In this document: piece by piece, positions 5,877 through 10,722 of the stretch
Layout: each line of letters begins with the position of its first letter
Numbering within the stretch: position 1 is the stretch's first letter
From: Anaerolineae bacterium
GTDB taxonomy: Bacteria > Chloroflexota > Anaerolineae > B4-G1 > SLSP01
Direction of reading: 5' to 3'
DNA length: 10,722 nucleotides
NCBI GenBank assembly: GCA_021159805.1
Contig: JAGHDT010000282.1
Location: 1 to 10,722 of the forward strand
The notes under the pieces: model-generated
Databases searched by the model: none
What the model saw: only the letters and a program-made list of their open reading frames with translations
Told to the model about the DNA's origin: nothing
Position numbers and translations under genes: made by a program

Positions 5877-7070
5877 ATGAGTCAAAGGGCTGAGGGTCAT
5901 CGACTGCGTGCAGTTATCTTTGGCGCAGGCAGTGTGGGACGGGGATTCCTGGGTCAGCTTTTCAGTGAATCGGGCTACGAGGTCGTCTTCATCGACGTCG
6001 ACGAAGTGTTGGTGTCTGCGCTTTCAGAGGGTGAGTGCTATACCCTGAGGCTCTCCAGTGTCGTCGGTGTTGTGGAACAGGTCATCGGTCCGGTGAGGGC
6101 TGTCGATGGACGGGATACCGCTGCGGTTGCGGATGAAGTTGTCGGGGCCTCTGTGATTGCCACAGCCGTAGGGGTCAGGGCGCTTGGCGCCATCGCCAAG
6201 CCTATCGCGCGGGGCCTGGCGATGCGCTGGGGGCACGGTGACAACGATCCGGTCAACATCATCCTCTGTGAGAACCTGCATAATGCGCCGGAGATACTCG
6301 GGGATCACATACGCGCAGCGCTGCCGGACGCAGATCGTCCCGCTCTGGCGTCCCGGGTTGGGCTGGTGCCCGCGGTCATCGCTCGGATGGCACCCGTGCC
6401 CACGCCCGAACAACGGGCTGCTGATCCTGCTTTGATCGTGGCCGAGCCGTACAAGGTATTGCCCGTGGACCGAGACGCATTTGTCGGTCCGATTCCCTCG
6501 ATTGTGGGAATGCAGGCGGTCTCTCCGTTTGAGGCCTACACGGCGCGCAAGCTCTTCATCCATAATGCCAGCCATGCGATCCTGGGCTACTTGGGCGCAG
6601 CACGTGGCTTCCAGTTCGGTTATGAAGCGCTTGAGGATTCCTGGGTACGTTCGCGATTGGATCAGGGTCTGACAGAATCGGCACGTGCGCTCGTGGCTAC
6701 GTATGGGTTCGAACCTGTCTCTTTCCAGGAGCACATCGACTACCTCTTGGTGCGGTTCGCAAACCGCGAGCTGGCGGATCCAACGAGCCGTCTGGCGCGC
6801 GATCCGCTCCGCAAGCTACAACCACAGGATCGTCTGGTCGGCGCCGCGCGATTGGCTGAGCAGTGTGGAGTTCGTCCCGAGGGGCTGGCGTGGGGAATCG
6901 CAGGGGCGCTGGCCTATGCTAATCCAGAGGATGAGCACGCCGTTGCCCTGCAGCAGCGGATTCGTGATGGTGGCGTTGAGTCGACGATATGGGATGTGTG
7001 CCAGATCGGCAGGAATGAGGATCTCGGCAAGTTGGTATTGGAACGGTATCGCAAGCTGACCAAGGCCTGA
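5877..7070 (+). CDS. Mannitol-1-phosphate 5-dehydrogenase-like (mannitol dehydrogenase family)
   Basis: This is a long-chain, zinc-independent polyol dehydrogenase of about 397 residues, the size of MtlD-type mannitol-1-phosphate dehydrogenases (about 380) rather than fructuronate or tagaturonate reductases (about 480-500). MtlD-type enzymes interconvert a polyol phosphate and a ketose 6-phosphate with NAD(H). The Rossmann motif FGAGSVGRGF (15-24) and the catalytic KLFIHNASHAILGYLG segment (Lys225, Asn230, His233) are both intact, as is the NIILCENLHN motif (127-136). Several starts are possible: GTG 5865, ATG 5868, GTG 5874 and ATG 5877. AGGAG at 5861-5865 best serves the last two. It lies 36 bp after the kinase. 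No mannitol phosphotransferase gene is in view, so the substrate may be a free polyol or a phosphate made by the neighbouring kinase. Confidence 0.85.
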   Translation: MSQRAEGHRLRAVIFGAGSVGRGFLGQLFSESGYEVVFIDVDEVLVSALSEGECYTLRLSSVVGVVEQVIGPVRAVDGRDTAAVADEVVGASVIATAVGVRALGAIAKPIARGLAMRWGHGDNDPVNIILCENLHNAPEILGDHIRAALPDADRPALASRVGLVPAVIARMAPVPTPEQRAADPALIVAEPYKVLPVDRDAFVGPIPSIVGMQAVSPFEAYTARKLFIHNASHAILGYLGAARGFQFGYEALEDSWVRSRLDQGLTESARALVATYGFEPVSFQEHIDYLLVRFANRELADPTSRLARDPLRKLQPQDRLVGAARLAEQCGVRPEGLAWGIAGALAYANPEDEHAVALQQRIRDGGVESTIWDVCQIGRNEDLGKLVLERYRKLTKA

Positions 7071-7107
7071 CCGGCCGGCGGCTTCAACGACTATGGGCAA
7101 TCACGCT

Positions 7108-7114
7108 AAAGGAG
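7108..7114 (+). promoter_or_regulatory. Ribosome binding site that fixes the E1 start at ATG 7120
   Basis: AAAGGAG sits five bases before ATG 7120. An in-frame ATG at 7093 would add nine residues but has no ribosome site and would bury this one inside the coding region. Confidence 0.7.
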
Positions 7115-7119
7115 TGACG

Positions 7120-9177
7120 ATGGATCAGGAGAAGACGTTGGAATCGATGAGTAGGGAAGGGGCCTTGGAACTGCTTAAGCAGATGTGGGCGATCCGGTTC
7201 TTTGAGAACCAGGTCTACGATCTGCTGGGGCAGAACAAGATCAAGGGGGCATCGCACCTCTACGCGGGTGAGGAAGCTGTCGCAGTGGGCGCGATGTCCG
7301 TGCTGCAGGACCACGATCTGATCACCTCCACGCATCGCGGTCATGGTCACTGCTACGCGCGTGGCGCGATTGCTGCGAAGACTGAGGAAGAACTTCAGAC
7401 GCACTACAACAAGATGTTGGCCGAGTTGTGTGGGCGTATCACCGGTTATTCCGCCGGTCGCGGTGGTTCCATGCACATCGCCGATGTTGAGAAAGGCAAT
7501 CTTGGTGCCACCGGTATCGTCGGCGGCAACATCCCGGTAGCCACCGGTGCGGCGTTGGTTCAGAAGAAGAAGAAGACGGGCGGTGTGGTACTCTGTTTCT
7601 TCGGTGATGGTGCCTCGAACACGGGTAACTTCCACGAGTCGCTGAACATAGCCGCGCTCTGGGACCTGCCCGTCGTCTATATCGTTGAGAACAACCTCTA
7701 CGGTATGTCCGTGCCGATCGAGAAGTCGGCCGCCAAGTTAGATGTTGCAGACCGCGGTTGTGCCTACGGGATTGAGCACGCCGTGGTGAATGGTATGGAT
7801 GTTCTGGCCGTGCGTGAAGCCGTCACCAAGGCCGTGGAGCACGCGCGCGCTGGCAAGGGGCCCTATCTTTTAGAGGCCAAGACCTACCGCTGGTACGGGC
7901 ACTCGCGCTCCGACCCCCGTGCTTACCGCACCAAGGAGGAAGAGGCCGCCTGGAAGTTGCGGGATCCCATCCCCAACTTCGCGGCGCTCTTGATTAGCAA
8001 GGGGATGGCCACCCAAGCCGAGATCGACGCGATTGAGGAGAAGGCAGAGGTGGCGATTGATGAGGCTACAGACTTCGCGCTGAACTCTCCTATGCCGGCC
8101 GCTGAGGACCTGATGGACTTTGTCTATGCGCCGTTCAAGTGGTCGCAGGCGGACATCGATCGCGAGGTGGAACTGCGCGAGTTGGTGCGCAAGGGCGGCC
8201 CCGGCACGCATGAGATCGAGTATCGTCAGGCCTTGCAGGAGGCGATGCGCGAGGAGATGCTGCGCGACGAGAACGTCTTCCTGATGGGGGAGGACATTGG
8301 CCTTTATGGCGGCGCCTATGGGGCGACCCGCACGCTCTTCAACGAGTTCGGCGGCGACCGCGTGATGGACACGCCGATCTCCGAGGCCGGGATTGCCGGT
8401 GTCTCTGTGGGTGCGGCGATGTCAGGTATGCGCCCGATGCTTGAGATCATGTATGTCGATTTCACGCCGCTGGCGATGGATCAGCTTGCGAATCAGGGCG
8501 CCAAGAACCGCTTTATGTTCGGTGGCAAGACTACGGTGCCCGTTGTTGTACGGACCGAAGGTGGAGCAGGTCGCAGTATCGCCGCACACCACTCCCAGTC
8601 GCTGGAGGCGCTGTGGACGCACTTCCCCGGTATCAACGTTGTGATGCCGAGCACGCCTTACGATGCGAAAGGTTTGCTGAAGGCCGCGATCCGCGAAGAT
8701 AATCCTGTGATGTTCATCGAGCACAAGATGCTCTACGGGACCAAGGGCAACGTACCGGATGAGGACTACATCATCCCCTTCGGCGTTGCAGATGTGAAAC
8801 GCGTGGGCACTGATGTCACCCTCATCACCTACTCACGTATGGTCTTACGTGCGCTGGAGGCAGCAGAGAAGCTGGCGGAGGAAGGTGTCAGCGTCGAGGT
8901 CATCGATTTGCGCACGCTGAAGCCGCTCGATATGGCCACGATTGCCGAGTCGGTCAAGAAGACAGGGCGCGTGATCGGCCTGACCGAATCCTATCCCACG
9001 AACTCCTTCATCAGCGAGGTCGCCGCCCGCATCTATGAAGAGCTCTTTGATTGGTTGGACGCCCCCGTCGCTCGCCTGTCCGCGGCCGACGTACCGGTGC
9101 CGATGAGCGAGACGCTGGAGGATGCCGATATTCCCAACGTGGGCCGCATTGTTGACGCTGTTCGCAACATTCTGTAG
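7120..9177 (+). CDS. Fused E1 alpha-beta thiamine-diphosphate dehydrogenase (pyruvate/acetoin/2-oxoacid type)
   Basis: This single 685-residue protein contains both subunits of a heterotetrameric 2-oxoacid dehydrogenase E1. The alpha part (about 10-340) has HLYAGEEAVAVG (46-57), the SAGRGGSMHIAD and GNLGATGIVGG segments (111-137) typical of acetoin and pyruvate E1 alpha, the diphosphate/Mg motif starting GDGASNTGNFHESLN and ending VENN (162-192), and a regulatory-loop-like YGHSRSDPRAYRT (259-271). After a charged linker (about 340-365), the beta part starts at EIEYRQAL and has MGEDIG (Glu391), RTEGGAGRSIAAHHSQSLEA (478-497, active-site histidines) and DLRTLKPLD (596-604). All key residues are kept, so decarboxylation and transfer to lipoyl-E2 should work. 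No stop or frameshift separates the halves. The E2 gene follows after 9 bp. Substrate choice between pyruvate, acetoin and branched-chain 2-oxoacids is open, with the alpha part looking most acetoin/pyruvate-like. Confidence 0.92.
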   Translation: MDQEKTLESMSREGALELLKQMWAIRFFENQVYDLLGQNKIKGASHLYAGEEAVAVGAMSVLQDHDLITSTHRGHGHCYARGAIAAKTEEELQTHYNKMLAELCGRITGYSAGRGGSMHIADVEKGNLGATGIVGGNIPVATGAALVQKKKKTGGVVLCFFGDGASNTGNFHESLNIAALWDLPVVYIVENNLYGMSVPIEKSAAKLDVADRGCAYGIEHAVVNGMDVLAVREAVTKAVEHARAGKGPYLLEAKTYRWYGHSRSDPRAYRTKEEEAAWKLRDPIPNFAALLISKGMATQAEIDAIEEKAEVAIDEATDFALNSPMPAAEDLMDFVYAPFKWSQADIDREVELRELVRKGGPGTHEIEYRQALQEAMREEMLRDENVFLMGEDIGLYGGAYGATRTLFNEFGGDRVMDTPISEAGIAGVSVGAAMSGMRPMLEIMYVDFTPLAMDQLANQGAKNRFMFGGKTTVPVVVRTEGGAGRSIAAHHSQSLEALWTHFPGINVVMPSTPYDAKGLLKAAIREDNPVMFIEHKMLYGTKGNVPDEDYIIPFGVADVKRVGTDVTLITYSRMVLRALEAAEKLAEEGVSVEVIDLRTLKPLDMATIAESVKKTGRVIGLTESYPTNSFISEVAARIYEELFDWLDAPVARLSAADVPVPMSETLEDADIPNVGRIVDAVRNIL

Positions 9178-9186
9178 GGGGGGATT

Positions 9187-10617
9187 ATGGCCGGGAGACC
9201 TGGAGTCTACGAGATCATCCTGCCGAAGTTAGGGCAGACAGTTGAGGAAGGCCGCATTGTCGAGTGGCTCAAGGAAGAGGGCGACGCCGTTGATCGTGGC
9301 GACGTGCTCTTTACGGTTGAGACCGACAAGGCGGTGTTGGATGTGGAAGCGACGCGCAAGGGAGTCCTGCGCAAGATTCTGGTGGGTGAGGGCGAGCTAC
9401 GCCCGGTGCTTACGGTGGTGGGGTTGATCACCCGCAAGGCCGATGACCCGCTGGAAGAGGCAGGGGCGCCGGCTGAAGCGCCGGTGGTTTCTGAGCTGCC
9501 GATGCCCGCCAAGATGGCTGGTGCTGTGGCGCCGTCGGGGGAGAAGCCCGCACGGATCGGCCGGCTCTTTGCCTCGCCGCGCGCCCGGAAGTTCGCTCGC
9601 GAGCACAGTGTGGCTATCGAGGACGTCAAGGGCACAGGCCCCAAGGGACGTATCGTTGAGCGCGATGTGATGGACTATCTGGCATCGTCGCCTGCGGGCG
9701 TGCCCGCGGCCTCGCCCGTGGCACAGCGTCTTGCCGCCGACCTAGGCGTGGACCTGCGCACGCTCACCGGCACCGGCCCGCAGGGCCGGATCGTCAAGGC
9801 AGATGTAGAAGCTGCAGCTGCCCTGGTTGTGCCTGAGGTGCCTGTGCCGGCTCCTGCCGCGCCTGCTGTGGTGGCGCCGGAAGCTGCGGTCGCGGAGGTC
9901 GGCGGCACCCTCGCCGAGGTCCCGCTGTCCGGTATCCGCGCGGTCATCGCGCAGCGGATGCACGAGAGCCACCAGGTCACGGCCCCGGTCACGCTGACGA
10001 TGGAGGTCGATGCGACGACCTTTGTCGTGCTGCGCGAGAGCCTGAAGGACAGCCTGGCCGAGGAGCTGGGCTTCAACCTGGGGTACAATGATCTCCTGGT
10101 CAAGCTCTCGGCCAAGGCATTGCGCCAGTTCCCGTACATGAACGCCCAGCTGGACGAGGCCGGCGGAGTCGCCGGTGGCGGCGTGATCCGGCACCTGGAC
10201 GCTGTGCACGTCGGGCTGGCAGTCGACACCGAGAGGGGCCTGCTGGTGCCGCACGTGTCGAACGCCGATCGTAAGGGGCTTGTCGAGATCGCCAGAGATA
10301 TCCGTGCGATGGCCGAGCGGGCTCGCACCGGCCGGTCGCTGCCTGACGAGCTCTCCGGCGGCACGTTCACGATCACCAACCTGGGGATGTACGAGGTGGA
10401 TGGCTTCACCCCGATCATCAATTATCCCGAGGCCGCTATTCTGGGCGTGGGACGCATCAAGGCGACGCCCGCCGTAGTGGACGGTGAGATCACCGTGCGC
10501 CAGATGGTGTGGCTGAGCCTCACCTTCGACCACCGGTTGGTTGACGGCGCGCCTGCGGCGCGTTTTCTCCAGTACATCAAGCGTCTGATCGAGGAGCCGT
10601 ACCTGCTGCTGGCCTAG
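9187..10617 (+). CDS. Dihydrolipoamide acyltransferase E2 of a 2-oxoacid/acetoin dehydrogenase complex
   Basis: This 476-residue E2 core passes the acyl group from lipoamide to CoA. In order it has one lipoyl domain (about 7-83, lipoylated lysine Lys48 in ETDKAV), a Pro/Ala linker, a first E3/E1-binding domain (about 127-165, ASPRARKFAREH then GTGPKGRIVERDV), a second copy (about 174-208, ASPVAQRLAADLGV then GTGPQGRIVKADV), another Ala/Pro/Val-rich linker (about 209-240) and the catalytic domain (245-476). The active site is DHRLVDG with His449 and Asp453. Two binding domains with a single lipoyl domain are less usual than one. ATG 9187 has a G-rich ribosome site (9178-9183) only three bases away. 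The C-terminus EEPYLLLA is a normal E2 ending, so the gene is complete although its last bases lie in the terminal inverted repeat. E3 is not seen and may lie beyond the window or elsewhere. Confidence 0.93.
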   Translation: MAGRPGVYEIILPKLGQTVEEGRIVEWLKEEGDAVDRGDVLFTVETDKAVLDVEATRKGVLRKILVGEGELRPVLTVVGLITRKADDPLEEAGAPAEAPVVSELPMPAKMAGAVAPSGEKPARIGRLFASPRARKFAREHSVAIEDVKGTGPKGRIVERDVMDYLASSPAGVPAASPVAQRLAADLGVDLRTLTGTGPQGRIVKADVEAAAALVVPEVPVPAPAAPAVVAPEAAVAEVGGTLAEVPLSGIRAVIAQRMHESHQVTAPVTLTMEVDATTFVVLRESLKDSLAEELGFNLGYNDLLVKLSAKALRQFPYMNAQLDEAGGVAGGGVIRHLDAVHVGLAVDTERGLLVPHVSNADRKGLVEIARDIRAMAERARTGRSLPDELSGGTFTITNLGMYEVDGFTPIINYPEAAILGVGRIKATPAVVDGEITVRQMVWLSLTFDHRLVDGAPAARFLQYIKRLIEEPYLLLA

Positions 10618-10722
10618 CTTGTACATCAGCTACTGATGCTGCCGTGGTTGGGCACGCGGGGAGTCAAGACTCCCCGCGTGCCCAACCACGGCAGCATCAG
10701 TAGCTGATGTACAAGCTAGGCC
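10611..10722. repeat. Perfect 112-bp terminal inverted repeat (55-bp arms, 2-bp centre)
   Basis: Bases 10611-10665 are the exact reverse complement of 10668-10722, with AA between them. The left arm starts within the penultimate codon of E2 and includes its stop. The right arm ends at the last base of the window. A contig that turns back on itself in this way is more likely a library or assembly fold-back than a chromosomal structure, but the GC-rich core may be real. Confidence 0.95.
10649..10684 (+). terminator. Possible hairpin terminator after E2 (core of the inverted repeat)
   Basis: The centre of the palindrome reads GGGCACGCGGGGAGT, CAAG, then the complementary arm, a very stable stem-loop 32 bases after the E2 stop. 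Its position suits the end of the operon. There is no U-tract after it, and the right half may be a fold-back copy of the left half, so a terminator is only a possibility. Confidence 0.3.

Noticed and set aside
9742..10626. Minus-strand open frame of 294 codons opposite E2
   Set aside because: It is antisense to the conserved E2 catalytic domain and its product is low in recognisable motifs. It is a shadow frame.
1..10722. CRISPR arrays, tRNA or rRNA genes, insertion sequences, toxin-antitoxin or defence genes
   Set aside because: Coding genes fill almost the whole window. The gaps are short and contain no spaced repeats, cloverleaf pattern, transposase motif or paired small genes that I could identify.

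Overview
The window is a moderately GC-rich bacterial segment, probably a metagenomic or draft contig, since it stops exactly at the end of a perfect fold-back palindrome. It carries two divergent gene sets for sugar and polyol breakdown. I cannot place the organism firmly. The fused E1 alpha-beta dehydrogenase, intergenic heptanucleotide repeats and consensus sigma-70-type promoters would fit Chloroflexota (Anaerolineae-like), but this is a weak inference.

Left arm, minus strand (about 2102 down to 1): a good promoter (TTGACT-17-TAGAAT) drives two different class II (zinc, FucA/RhaD-like) aldolases. These are followed by a sorbitol/xylitol-dehydrogenase-like zinc alcohol dehydrogenase that runs off the left edge. 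A run of 7-bp tandem repeats lies between the second aldolase and the dehydrogenase.

Middle (2237-3037, plus strand): one class I SAM-dependent methyltransferase sits between the two arms, with no evident link to sugar metabolism.

Right arm, plus strand (about 3100 to 10617): a textbook promoter (TTGACA-17-TATAAT) precedes a DeoR/GlpR-family repressor. It is followed by a D-lyxose/D-mannose-type cupin isomerase, a PfkB-family sugar kinase that overlaps the isomerase, a mannitol-1-phosphate-5-dehydrogenase-like enzyme, a fused E1 alpha-beta thiamine-diphosphate dehydrogenase and its E2 acyltransferase. Spacing is tight and each gene has its own ribosome binding site, so this looks like one operon. 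No E3 (dihydrolipoamide dehydrogenase) is in view.

Taken together, polyols would be oxidised to ketoses (sorbitol-DH-like and mannitol-DH-like enzymes) or aldoses isomerised to ketoses. The PfkB enzyme would phosphorylate the ketose and the class II aldolases would cleave a ketose 1-phosphate to dihydroxyacetone phosphate plus a short aldehyde. The E1/E2 complex would oxidise a downstream 2-oxo compound (pyruvate or acetoin type) to an acyl-CoA. A sequence of the type CGAAAG(T)CAAA at both promoters suggests that the DeoR protein controls both arms. The substrate is not determined by the sequence.

The last 112 bp are a perfect inverted repeat (two 55-bp arms, 2-bp centre) that begins inside the final codons of E2 and ends at the last base. 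It is most likely an assembly or library fold-back around a genuine strong hairpin.
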